NCBI GenBank assembly: GCA_946188155.1
Contig: CAMHUC010000006.1
Coordinates: 1 to 64,000, forward strand
Reading direction: 5' to 3'
Source: an uncultured bacterium
GTDB taxonomy: Bacteria; Bacteroidota; Bacteroidia; Bacteroidales; Bacteroidaceae
DNA length: 64,000 nucleotides
Each line of letters starts with the position of its first letter. Within the stretch, counting starts at the first letter, position 1. Below the pieces are notes generated by a model. That model was not told where the DNA came from, did not search any database, and saw nothing but the letters and a program-made list of their open reading frames with translations. This document shows positions 9,821 to 18,939 of the stretch, piece after piece. A program made the translations under genes and the position numbers.

Positions 9821-9852
9821 CAAAGGTACATAAACTTATCGAAAGTTCCAAA
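9821..9852 (-). promoter_or_regulatory. Bacteroidetes-type promoter for sugar porter
   Basis: On the minus strand a TACCTTTG -7 box (9821-9828) follows a TTTG -33 box (9849-9852) at a 20-bp spacing. It is about 42 bp upstream of the chosen start codon. Confidence 0.8.
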
Positions 9853-9887
9853 TATTTTGCCCGAATATGCTTTTTTTTTGAGGAAAG

Positions 9888-9919
9888 TTTGTTAGATTAA
9901 GCTTTTTTGCATACCTTTG
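9888..9919 (+). promoter_or_regulatory. Bacteroidetes-type promoter for sensor gene
   Basis: TTTG at 9888-9891 and TACCTTTG at 9912-9919, spaced by 20 bp, about 30 bp before the ATG at 9950. Together with the box at 9821-9852 it makes a compact divergent promoter region. Confidence 0.8.
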
Positions 9920-9949
9920 TATCTCAATTATCGACTAACTCCATAGGCA

Positions 9950-12544
9950 ATGAAGAAACGACTATGCAACCTGGCCATGCTGCTGACACTCTTGACGACA
10001 GCCAGTGGCGGCGTGATTCCTGATATGAAATTCAAGCGGCTTGACACCCGCGAGGGACTGTCGAACTCGATGGTCAACAGTATCCTGCGCGACTCCAGGG
10101 GCTACGTGTGGCTGGGCACAGGCTACGGCCTGAACCGATACGACGGCTATCGCATGCGCACATTCTTCTCATACGAGAAAGACACCACCACGCTGCGCAA
10201 CAACCGCATCGACGAGATACAGGAAGCCCACGGCGGACGACTGTGGCTGAAGCAGGGCATGAACTACTCCCTCTACGACCCCACCACCGAGCGCGTAGAC
10301 CGCTCCCCGTCGCGCTGGCTCAACACGCAGGGCATCAAGGGAAGTATTGAAAGCATACACCTGGACTCCAAAAAGAACTACTGGGTGAAGTCCTTCGACG
10401 ACGGTTTCTTCTTCTACAACCCCGAAACGAAGAACCTGAAGCACTTCCCCTTCGGCTATGGCCCCACAGAGTTCTCCAAGGAGTTCGGCGTGAGCGCATA
10501 CGCCGAGAGCAAGGAGGGCATGATCCTCGTTTCCACATACGGAGAGCTGATGTGCATCGACGGTGAGAGAGGCAAGGTGAAGTGGAAGAACGACTACGTG
10601 AAGCGCGCCCTCGACGCCTACAACGACTACTGGGTGACGGTAGACCGCGAGGAGAACATCTGGGTAATCACCCACTCCACGGGTACATATATATATCTGA
10701 AGAAGGAAGGACGCTGGCTGACCTCGATGACGGAATACATGCGGCTGAAGGGCTATGAGAACCCGCCGGAGGACATCTTCGTGTGGGAGATACGCTACGA
10801 CAGCAAGGGATTCCTCTGGGTGGCCACCGACCACCTGGGCGTGCTGGTGCTCGACCCTGCTACGAAGGAGTGGCGCCAGTTCACAAACGTCAAGGGCGAC
10901 GACTCCTCGCTGCCCGACATCACCTGCAAGAAGCTCTATCTCGACCAGCTGGGGCGCATGTGGATAGCCACCTATAAGAACGGCGTGGCGATGTGCTCCG
11001 AGGCGATGACCAACTTCGTGAGCCTCGCTGTGGGCGACGTGAACGCCATCACCGAAGACCGTCAGGGCTACTACTGGATAGGGCGCAACGACGGCGGCAT
11101 CATCAAGATGGACCCCAAGACGCTCGAACCCGTTGAGACCTTCAACAAGCAGTCGTTAGGCGTGCCGAGCGACATCATCGTGGGCAGCTATACGGCCCGC
11201 GACGGAAGCATCTGGTTCGGAACCTACGAGGGCGGCATCCTGAAATACCACAACGGACAGTGGAAGAACTACCGCACCACCGACGAGGGCAGCCAGCTGG
11301 TCACCAACAACATCTGGGGCATCACCGAAGACCGCTGGGGCAACATCTGGATAGGCGTGCTCGGCGGCGGTGCCGTACGCATCGACAAGCGTACCGGCCA
11401 GCAGCAGTCGTTCACCACCGAAAACTCCGTGCTGAAAACCGTATGGACCAACAGCATATCGACAGCCGCCAACGGCTGGATCCTGCTCGGCAACTCCGAA
11501 TACTACGCACTGATACATCCAGGCACCTTCAAGGTCATCAACGGCTGGCTGGCAGAGACAAGCGGCTCGAAGGCCATCACCGTATCGACGGCCACCTCGC
11601 ACGCCGTGATGGACAGCCGCCGCCTCATCTGGCTCTGCTCACCGGCAGGCGTGGCAGTGTTCGACCGCAAGAACAACCAGACCACACTGCTCGACATGAA
11701 GTCGGGACTACATGGCTCGAATGCCGTCAGCGTCACCGAAGATACGCGGCACACGATGTGGGTGGCCACCGACCACGGCGTGTCGAACATCATCCCACAG
11801 CAGCAGCAGGACAGCACCTGGACCTTCGTGGTGCGCAGCTACAACGACCGCGACGGCCTACAGCCCGGTCCCTTCAACCAGCGCGCCATCTACTGCTCCC
11901 GCGACGGCCATCTGCTCATCGGCGGACAGGAGGGCCTCGACATCATCAGCACCCTCCGGCTCAATGAGGGCGACGACAACGAGCAACCCGTGTTCAGCGG
12001 ACTCGTGCTCTTCGACCAGCTGATAGAGGCCGGCGAGGAAATCAACGGGCGAGTCATCCTCCGTGAAGCCCTCAACCTGCAGCGCAGCATCACTCTGAAA
12101 TATTCGGAGAATCAGTTCACCATACAAATGGGCTCCGACAATGGCGGCGTGAACAACAAGACCCGCTTCGTCTACCAGCTGAAAGGCTTCAACGACATGT
12201 GGATCAAGACCCCCGTCGGTAATTCCGACATCACCTACATGGGACTCTCGCCAGGCAGCTACACCCTCTCGGTGCGCATGCTCCGCGACGACGGCACGAT
12301 GGGCGACGTGGAGAGCGAGCTGAGCATCACTATCCTCGCACCCTGGTATCGCTCCTGGTGGGCCTGGACGCTATACATCCTGCTCGCGGCACTACTCGTG
12401 TGGAAGCGAAAGCCCATCGGAAGACTGTTGGCCGGACAGAAAGACCGACTCAAGCAGAGGCGAGTGAGCAGGAATACAGCGAAAAAGACTGACGAAAGCG
12501 AAGAAGAAATCATCGAGGAAGCCACTCTGATGGATGAAGAATAG
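9950..12544 (+). CDS. Reg_prop/Y_Y_Y sensor protein lacking kinase domains
   Basis: The 864-residue protein looks like the periplasmic half of a hybrid two-component sensor (HTCS): signal peptide, a two-component-regulator propeller with many blades (SRGYVWLGTGYGLNRYDGYR, RWGNIWIGVLGGG, RHTMWVATDHGVSN), a Y_Y_Y domain (about 690-790) and one membrane helix near residues 800-820 (WWAWTLYILLAALLVW). The cytoplasmic part is only about 45 residues, basic then acidic (ESEEEIIEEATLMDEE). There is no dimerisation/phosphoacceptor, ATPase, receiver or AraC domain. A closely related protein with an ATPase domain follows at 12621. It may act as co-sensor or decoy for that protein; this is inference. Confidence 0.85.
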   Translation: MKKRLCNLAMLLTLLTTASGGVIPDMKFKRLDTREGLSNSMVNSILRDSRGYVWLGTGYGLNRYDGYRMRTFFSYEKDTTTLRNNRIDEIQEAHGGRLWLKQGMNYSLYDPTTERVDRSPSRWLNTQGIKGSIESIHLDSKKNYWVKSFDDGFFFYNPETKNLKHFPFGYGPTEFSKEFGVSAYAESKEGMILVSTYGELMCIDGERGKVKWKNDYVKRALDAYNDYWVTVDREENIWVITHSTGTYIYLKKEGRWLTSMTEYMRLKGYENPPEDIFVWEIRYDSKGFLWVATDHLGVLVLDPATKEWRQFTNVKGDDSSLPDITCKKLYLDQLGRMWIATYKNGVAMCSEAMTNFVSLAVGDVNAITEDRQGYYWIGRNDGGIIKMDPKTLEPVETFNKQSLGVPSDIIVGSYTARDGSIWFGTYEGGILKYHNGQWKNYRTTDEGSQLVTNNIWGITEDRWGNIWIGVLGGGAVRIDKRTGQQQSFTTENSVLKTVWTNSISTAANGWILLGNSEYYALIHPGTFKVINGWLAETSGSKAITVSTATSHAVMDSRRLIWLCSPAGVAVFDRKNNQTTLLDMKSGLHGSNAVSVTEDTRHTMWVATDHGVSNIIPQQQQDSTWTFVVRSYNDRDGLQPGPFNQRAIYCSRDGHLLIGGQEGLDIISTLRLNEGDDNEQPVFSGLVLFDQLIEAGEEINGRVILREALNLQRSITLKYSENQFTIQMGSDNGGVNNKTRFVYQLKGFNDMWIKTPVGNSDITYMGLSPGSYTLSVRMLRDDGTMGDVESELSITILAPWYRSWWAWTLYILLAALLVWKRKPIGRLLAGQKDRLKQRRVSRNTAKKTDESEEEIIEEATLMDEE

Positions 12545-12546
12545 CA

Positions 12547-12583
12547 AAAAAAGCCCGAACTATTTGGAAGTTCGGGCTTTTTT
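12547..12583 (+). terminator. Terminator with promoter -33 box in its loop
   Basis: A perfect 15-bp A/T-flanked stem (12547-12561 with 12569-12583) ends in T's, three bases after the stop codon. The 7-nt loop contains TTTG, which is the -33 box of the next promoter. Confidence 0.9.
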
Positions 12584-12594
12584 ACGTAATTTTG
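12563..12594 (+). promoter_or_regulatory. Promoter for second sensor, embedded in terminator
   Basis: TTTG (12563-12566) and TAATTTTG (12587-12594) are 20 bp apart and lie 27 bp before the ATG at 12621, so the second sensor has its own promoter. Confidence 0.8.
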
Positions 12595-12620
12595 TAGCGG
12601 ATTAGAAACTTAAGACTAAC

Positions 12621-15600
12621 ATGAGACAATTACTAGCAGCCCTTGTCATCGTTCTCAGCCTCGCAGCGAGTGCTGACACCAAACTGATACCCGACATGAA
12701 GTTCCGGCGACTGGACACACCCGACGGACTATCCACCTCGCAGGTGAACTGCATATACCGCGACTCACGAGGCTTTCTCTGGATAGGAACCCCGTACGGT
12801 CTGAACCGCTACGACGGCTTCCGCATCAAGACCTACTATTCGAGCAACCGCGACACCACAACGATGCGCGACAACTACACCGAGCAGATACAAGAGGCCG
12901 GCGACGGACGACTGTGGCTCAAGCAGGGCATGAACTACTGCATCTACGATCCCGTGCTCGACACCTTCGAGCGCAACACGGCCAAGGAACTCGCCAAGTT
13001 CGGCATCGGCGGCAACGCGGAGAAGATATACATCGACCAGAAGAAGAACTTCTGGGTGAAGGCCTACGGCGACGGTGTCTACTACTATAATCCCGGCAGC
13101 AAGAAGCTGCACCACTTCAAGGAAGGCTACGGCGAGGGACTGGTGAACCCCACGTACGGTTTCTCAATGTGTACCGAGCACAACGGCAAAATGGTGGCCG
13201 TGACATACAATGGCGAGTACATCGTGTTCGACGGCGAGCAGGGCCGAATCCTTGAAGACAACAAGTGGATGAAGGAGAGCGGCGGCCCCGAGAACCAGGA
13301 CTACCGCATGACCATCGACAAGGAGGGCAACACCTGGTGCATAGCCCTCGAGAACACCTTTATCGACATCAAAAAGGAGAATCGACGCTATCGCACGATG
13401 GTGGAATACCTCCGTGCCCAGGGCTTCGAGAACGTGCCCGACGTGCTACAGGTATGGGACATCTACTTCGACGACAACGGATGGATGTGGATGGTGACCG
13501 ACCACGAGGGCCTCTTCGTCATCGACGTCGCAAACCATCAGCTCAAGCAGTTCAAGAACAACAAGTACGACGAGACCACCCTCAGCGAGAATTCACCCCG
13601 CAAGATCTACCAAGACCCTAGCGGTCACATCTGGATTGGCAACTATAAAAATGGTGTCAACGAATATGTCACCGGCTCGGAGAGTCTGAAGAGCATCGAG
13701 GTGGGCGATATCAACACCGTATGCGAAGACCGCTACGGCAACTACTGGCTGGGCACCAACGACAACGGCATACTGGTCTACGACCCCAAGCGTGGAGAGA
13801 TAGTCAACCACTTTACGCGCGACAACAGCGGACTGGCGGGCAACATCATGGTGGGGTCGTGGCCTGCCAGCGACGGCTCCATCTGGTTCGGATCCTACAA
13901 CGGCGGGCTCTCACGGTGCATACCCTCGGCCTCCGACCCTACACAGGCACATATCGTCAACTGGCAGGCATCGCCCAACGGACTGGCTAACAACAGCGTG
14001 TGGGCACTCACCGAGGACAAGTGGCACCGCATCTGGTTCACCACGCTCGGTGGCGGCCTGCAGATGCTCGACCTCAAGACGGGCACCTTCACCACCTGGA
14101 ACACCAAGAACACCAAGCTGCCCAGCGACTACCTGAACTCCGTGTTCTGGACAAAGAAGGGCTGGCTGATGACGGGCACGAGCTACTACTATGCCCTGAC
14201 CAACCCCGTCAGCCGACAGCTCGTCACGCAGGTGTTTCCCGAAAGTCCAGACATCACCGTCACCACTTCTAATTCAACCTATGTCATCGAGGACAGCCGA
14301 GGACTCATCTGGCAGGGCTCCTCGTCGGGACTGACAGTATTCGACCCCAAGACAAAGTTTATAGAACTGCTCGACATGACCGACGGACTGCTGGGCTCGG
14401 GCATCAACTCCATCATCGAGGATCAGCGCAAAGCCATCTGGGCCGTCACCGACCACGGCATCTCGCAGATAGTGCCCGTCAGGCAGGACGACGGTACCTG
14501 GCAGTTCAACATACGAAGCTTCAACAGCCGCGACGGACTGCAGAAGACCACCTACAACCAGCGCAGCACGTGGCTGACGCGCGACGGGCGCCTGCTCGTA
14601 GGCGGACAGGGCGGCCTCGACATCATCAACACCCTCGAACTGCAGGAGAAGGAAAGCAAGGAGCGCCCAGTGTTCAGCGGTCTGCAGATATTCGACCAGA
14701 ACGTGGAGGTTGGCAAGGAGTTCGACGGGCGTGTCATCCTCAGCGAAGCCCTCGACGTGTGCCGGGAAATCAGCCTGAAGTTCAACGACCAGTTCACCAT
14801 ACAGCTGGCCACCAACGAGGTGGACATCAAGAACCACAAGCGATTCGCCTACCGTCTGGAAGGCTTCAACGACAACTGGGTGAAGACCTCCGAGCTGAAC
14901 CCGAACATCACGTTCAACTCGCTGCGTGCAGGCAGCTACACCCTACACGTGCGCATATTGAAAGAGGATGGCTCGATGTACGACGAGGAGTCGACACTCG
15001 AGATTACCATCCGCCCGCCGCTCTGGCGCACCCGCTGGATGATACTGCTCTACATGCTCTTCATAGCCCTGGCCGCTTGGTTCTGGCGCAAGCGTTTCCT
15101 GCAGCAGCAGGCCGAGCGCATGCAGCTGGAACAGCTGCGCCGCGAAACGGAGAAGAAGCACTGGATGAGCGAGATGCGCAAGCAGATGGAGCAGGAGTTC
15201 CGCCAGGCCCGCCCGGAAACTCCAGAAAACCCGGAAAATCCGGAAAATCCGGGTAACCCGGATAGCCCGGCCTCCCCTAATACCCCCCCTCACTTCGAGC
15301 GTATCGACATTGTTCCCCTGTTCCGAAAGCTCTGCGACCAGTTCCAGCCTCACGGCGACAAGCAGATACGCCTGTCGTTCTTCCCCCTGGCCGACAGCGT
15401 CGAGCTGACGGGCGACAAGAACAAGCTGCGCCAGCTGCTACAGATTCTGCTCGACAATGCTGCCAACTTCTCGCCTGCCAACAGCAAGGTGAAGGTGTTC
15501 GTGGAGCAGAGGGACGACATGGCCGTCATCAGCGTGGCCGACAACGGCATCGGCATTCCTCCAGAAGTGATGCCCCATCTGTTCGAACAGATTGTTGGCG

Positions 15601-15764
15601 ACGACAACAATCCCAACCTCCACCTGGTATACGAGATTGTCACCGACCATCGCGGCACCATCCGTGCCGAAGAGAACCGTGGCGGCGGCACAAAGTTCGT
15701 CATCGAGCTGCCCTGCAAGGACGAACCCGAAGAGATCGAGGAGGCTATGATTATTGAGGACTGA
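12621..15764 (+). CDS. Incomplete HTCS-like sensor with ATPase domain only
   Basis: At 1047 residues this is a full-length paralogue of the protein at 9950 in its outer part: signal peptide, propeller (RGFLWIGTPYGLNRYDGFR, YGNYWLGTNDNG, SDGSIWFGSYNGGL), Y_Y_Y domain and a membrane helix (about 808-826). Inside, a coiled coil (QQQAERMQLEQLRRETEKKH) and a Pro/Asn/Glu repeat linker replace the usual HisKA helix pair; I see no H-E/D-x-R/K/N phosphoacceptor motif. A HATPase_c domain remains, with N box LLDNAANFSPAN and G1 box VADNGIGIPPEV. Receiver and AraC output domains are absent. Its acidic tail (EEIEEAMIIED) resembles that of the first sensor. The GH31 gene follows 46 bp later. Confidence 0.85.
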   Translation: MRQLLAALVIVLSLAASADTKLIPDMKFRRLDTPDGLSTSQVNCIYRDSRGFLWIGTPYGLNRYDGFRIKTYYSSNRDTTTMRDNYTEQIQEAGDGRLWLKQGMNYCIYDPVLDTFERNTAKELAKFGIGGNAEKIYIDQKKNFWVKAYGDGVYYYNPGSKKLHHFKEGYGEGLVNPTYGFSMCTEHNGKMVAVTYNGEYIVFDGEQGRILEDNKWMKESGGPENQDYRMTIDKEGNTWCIALENTFIDIKKENRRYRTMVEYLRAQGFENVPDVLQVWDIYFDDNGWMWMVTDHEGLFVIDVANHQLKQFKNNKYDETTLSENSPRKIYQDPSGHIWIGNYKNGVNEYVTGSESLKSIEVGDINTVCEDRYGNYWLGTNDNGILVYDPKRGEIVNHFTRDNSGLAGNIMVGSWPASDGSIWFGSYNGGLSRCIPSASDPTQAHIVNWQASPNGLANNSVWALTEDKWHRIWFTTLGGGLQMLDLKTGTFTTWNTKNTKLPSDYLNSVFWTKKGWLMTGTSYYYALTNPVSRQLVTQVFPESPDITVTTSNSTYVIEDSRGLIWQGSSSGLTVFDPKTKFIELLDMTDGLLGSGINSIIEDQRKAIWAVTDHGISQIVPVRQDDGTWQFNIRSFNSRDGLQKTTYNQRSTWLTRDGRLLVGGQGGLDIINTLELQEKESKERPVFSGLQIFDQNVEVGKEFDGRVILSEALDVCREISLKFNDQFTIQLATNEVDIKNHKRFAYRLEGFNDNWVKTSELNPNITFNSLRAGSYTLHVRILKEDGSMYDEESTLEITIRPPLWRTRWMILLYMLFIALAAWFWRKRFLQQQAERMQLEQLRRETEKKHWMSEMRKQMEQEFRQARPETPENPENPENPGNPDSPASPNTPPHFERIDIVPLFRKLCDQFQPHGDKQIRLSFFPLADSVELTGDKNKLRQLLQILLDNAANFSPANSKVKVFVEQRDDMAVISVADNGIGIPPEVMPHLFEQIVGDDNNPNLHLVYEIVTDHRGTIRAEENRGGGTKFVIELPCKDEPEEIEEAMIIED

Positions 15765-15810
15765 AGGACTTGCAATATTCCAAACTAAAGCACTATAAAG
15801 CAAAAAACAA

Positions 15811-18800
15811 ATGAAAAGAATCGTAATGATGACGTCTGCACTGCTGATGGCCTCCACGATGGTTGCCAGCGACGTGCAGACGAGTGGTAACCGGGTGACC
15901 ATCCGGCCTGACGGAGGCCAGGCGAAGGTGGTGTGCCTGGAAGTGATGAACGACAAGATTATCCGCGTGAGGGCCACGTCGGAGGAGACGCTCCCCCAGA
16001 AGCCCGCCTCGCTGATGATCGTGCCCCAGAAGGCGCCGGCCAAGGGCTCCTACACCATCGAGGAGACTGCCGACAAGGTGATCGTGAAGGCCGACGACGT
16101 GAGGGCCGAGGTGTCGAAGCAGACGGGCGCGGTGGCCTTCTACGACGAGGACGGCCGCCTGCTGCTGCAGGAGGCCAAGGACGGCAAGCAGTTCAAACGC
16201 TTCACCGTGCCCGAGCGTGAGTACGGCCTCAAGGGCGGCCCCGCCATCACCGAGGCCATGAAGCACGGACTGACCTGGCAGATGAAGTTCGACTCGCCCG
16301 ACGACGAGGCCTTCTACGGACTGGGGCAGCACCAGTCGGAGGAGTTCAACATGAAGGGCAAGAACGAGGATCTCTTCCAGTACAACACGAAGGTCAGCAT
16401 CCCCTTCGTGCTCTCCAACAAGAACTATGGTCTGCTCTGGGACTCGTACAGTTACTGCCGCTTCGGCAACCCTAACGACTACCTGCAGCTGAACCGCGCC
16501 TTCAAGCTCTACGACAAGCAGGGCCGTGAGGGTCATCTCACGGGAACCTATGTCGCCAAGGACGGCAAGCGGCTCGTGCGCGACGAGGACTCCATCTACT
16601 ACGAATACGGCTTCCCCCAGACGTCGGAGATTGCCGTGAAGACCGACAACGGCGGCATCAAGAACCTGCCGCAGGGCTTCAACCTGCAGGGCGCCACCGT
16701 CACCTACGAGGGATTCATCGAGCCCGAGTGCTGCGGTAAGGGACGGAGCAGCGAGAGCCATCAAGCTTGCTTGAATGGCCGAGTCGCGACGGAACTCGGC
16801 GAAGCCAAGTGTACCGGCAAGGCCGAGGAGCGTCAGTTCATCCTCTACTACTCGGGCTACGTGAAGGTGTATATCGACGGCAAGGAGGTGGTGCCAGAGC
16901 GGTGGCGCACGGCCTGGAACCCGAACACCTATAAGTTCACCGCGCAGGTGCGCAAGGGCGTCAGGAACCAGCTGCGCATCGAGTGGCAGCCCGACGGCGG
17001 CGAGGCCTACTGCGGTCTGCGCGTGGCCGAGGCCCGCTCGGCCGAGGAGCGCGGCCAGCTCTCCATCTGGAGCGAGATGGCCAAGGACATGGACTACTAC
17101 TTCATCGCCGGCGACAACCTCGACGAGGTGATCTCGGGCTACCGCACGCTGACGGGCAAGGCCAGTCTCTACCCGAAGTGGGTGCTGGGCTTCTGGCAGA
17201 GCCGCGAGCGCTACAAGACCTCGGGCGAGATCGAGCAGACGCTGGCCGAGTTCCGCCGCCGCCAGATCCCTGTGGACAACATCGTGCAGGACTGGAACTA
17301 CTGGAAGCTCGACTCCTGGGGCAGCCACCAGTTTGAGACCTCGCGCTATCCCAACCCGCAGGCCATGCTCGACTCGGTACACGCCATGGGCGGGCGCTTC
17401 ATGATCTCCGTATGGCCCAAGTTCTACGATAGCGTCGACAACTACAAGGAACTCGACGCGCAGGGCTGGATGTACCATCAGGCCGTGAAGGACGACATCC
17501 ACGACTGGCTGGGCTTCCGCGGCTCGTTCTACGATGCCTACGACGCCGGGGCCCGCAAGATGTTCTGGCGCCAGATGGACGAGAACCTCTATTCGAAGTA
17601 CAATCACGACGGCATCGCCGGCGTGGACGCCTGGTGGATGGATGCCTCGGAGCCGAACGTGCGCGACTGCACGCCGATGTGGTACCGCAAGGCCCTGAGC
17701 GGCCCCACGGCCCTGGGCACGGCTACCGAGTATTTCAATGCCTACTCGACGGTGAATGCCGACGCTATCTACAACGGCCAGCGCTCCGTGTGGAAGGGTA
17801 AGACGAACGAGCCGCGCGTGTTCCTGCTCACCCGCAGCGGATTCGCCGGCGAGCAGCGCTTCTCTACCGCCACCTGGAGCGGCGACATCGCCACCCGCTG
17901 GGAGGACATGCGCGCGCAGATGACGGCCGGACTGAACTACTCCATGTCGGGCATCCCCTTCTGGGGCATGGACCAGGGCGGCTTCTGCGTGGAGAACCGC
18001 TACGTGGCCGCCCAGCAGCTCTTCGACAAGACCGGCCAGGAGAACGAAGACCTCCGCGAGTGGCGCGAGCTGCAGGCCCGCTGGAACCAGTTCGGAGCCT
18101 TCATACCCCTCTTCCGTGCCCACGGCCAGTGGCCCCTGCGCGAGATATGGAACATCGCGCCGGAGGATCACCCCGCCTACAAGTCGTTCGTCTACTACGA
18201 CAAACTGCGCTACCGCCTGATGCCTTACCTCTACTCGATGGCCGGCTGGGCTCACTTCAAGGACTACACGCTGATGCGCGCCCTGGTGATGGACTTCGGC
18301 GGCGACCGCGAGGTGGAGAACATCGGCAACCAGTGGATGTTCGGCCCCGCCCTGATGGCCTGCCCCGTGGGCTACTACAAGGCCCGCAACCGCTCGGTCT
18401 ACTTCCCCAAGCAGTCGGGCTGGTACAATCTCTACACCGGCGAGCATATCCAGGGCGGCCAGCGCCTCGTGGTCGACGCGCCCTACGAGCAGATCCCCGT
18501 CTACGTGCGTGAGGGCTCGATCATCCCCTTCGGTCCCGAGATGCAGAACACCACTGAGAAGCCCGCCGAGCTGATCAACCTCTACGTCTACGCCGGCCGC
18601 GACGGCGAGTTCGAACTCTACGAGGACGAGGGCACGAACTACAACTACGAGCGCGGCAAGTATGCCACCATCGAGATCGAGTACGACGACGACGACCGCA
18701 CCGTGACCATCGGCCAGCGCCGCGGCAGCTTCCCCGGTATGCTGAAGCAGCGCCGCTTCAACATCGTGCTCGTCTCGAAGGATGCCCCGAAGCCTCTGAA

Positions 18801-18864
18801 CCTCGACAACCCCGATGGCCGGATGGTGGAGTACAGCGGCAAGGAGGTCACCGTGAAGCTTTGA
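15811..18864 (+). CDS. GH31 alpha-xylosidase-like glycoside hydrolase with PA14 insert
   Basis: The 1017-residue secreted enzyme begins with a signal peptide (MKRIVMMTSALLMASTMVAS). It has the GH31 N-terminal beta-sandwich, a PA14-like insertion at about residues 270-415, and the (beta/alpha)8 barrel with nucleophile Asp611 in WMDASEPN and acid/base Asp692 in TWSGDIATRW. PA14-bearing GH31 enzymes characterised so far include alpha-xylosidases that trim xyloglucan oligosaccharides, so that is the likeliest activity; alpha-glucosidase is the alternative. Inside the PA14 part an in-frame segment (16737-16812) consists of two small palindromes and reads as an inserted repeat. GC content is visibly higher than in the neighbours. 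A terminator follows at 18902. Confidence 0.9.
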   Translation: MKRIVMMTSALLMASTMVASDVQTSGNRVTIRPDGGQAKVVCLEVMNDKIIRVRATSEETLPQKPASLMIVPQKAPAKGSYTIEETADKVIVKADDVRAEVSKQTGAVAFYDEDGRLLLQEAKDGKQFKRFTVPEREYGLKGGPAITEAMKHGLTWQMKFDSPDDEAFYGLGQHQSEEFNMKGKNEDLFQYNTKVSIPFVLSNKNYGLLWDSYSYCRFGNPNDYLQLNRAFKLYDKQGREGHLTGTYVAKDGKRLVRDEDSIYYEYGFPQTSEIAVKTDNGGIKNLPQGFNLQGATVTYEGFIEPECCGKGRSSESHQACLNGRVATELGEAKCTGKAEERQFILYYSGYVKVYIDGKEVVPERWRTAWNPNTYKFTAQVRKGVRNQLRIEWQPDGGEAYCGLRVAEARSAEERGQLSIWSEMAKDMDYYFIAGDNLDEVISGYRTLTGKASLYPKWVLGFWQSRERYKTSGEIEQTLAEFRRRQIPVDNIVQDWNYWKLDSWGSHQFETSRYPNPQAMLDSVHAMGGRFMISVWPKFYDSVDNYKELDAQGWMYHQAVKDDIHDWLGFRGSFYDAYDAGARKMFWRQMDENLYSKYNHDGIAGVDAWWMDASEPNVRDCTPMWYRKALSGPTALGTATEYFNAYSTVNADAIYNGQRSVWKGKTNEPRVFLLTRSGFAGEQRFSTATWSGDIATRWEDMRAQMTAGLNYSMSGIPFWGMDQGGFCVENRYVAAQQLFDKTGQENEDLREWRELQARWNQFGAFIPLFRAHGQWPLREIWNIAPEDHPAYKSFVYYDKLRYRLMPYLYSMAGWAHFKDYTLMRALVMDFGGDREVENIGNQWMFGPALMACPVGYYKARNRSVYFPKQSGWYNLYTGEHIQGGQRLVVDAPYEQIPVYVREGSIIPFGPEMQNTTEKPAELINLYVYAGRDGEFELYEDEGTNYNYERGKYATIEIEYDDDDRTVTIGQRRGSFPGMLKQRRFNIVLVSKDAPKPLNLDNPDGRMVEYSGKEVTVKL

Positions 18865-18901
18865 CCACCAGGGATAATAGTTAACTGCTACAATAAACGA
18901 G

Positions 18902-18927
18902 GCGGGCGAAGATGTATCTTCGCCCGC
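18902..18927 (+). terminator. Rho-independent terminator after GH31 gene
   Basis: A perfect 12-bp GC-rich stem (18902-18913 with 18916-18927) closed by a tiny loop and followed by a T-rich stretch, between the convergent GH31 gene and the AAA-ATPase gene. Confidence 0.85.
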
Positions 18928-18939
18928 TTTCCGTTTTCC

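Noticed and set aside
15793..18447. Very long open frame antisense to the GH31 gene (about 880 codons)
   Set aside because: It mirrors a GC-rich coding strand with strong third-position bias; its sequence is low-complexity Val/Leu/Ala/His-rich and has no domain. It is a shadow frame.
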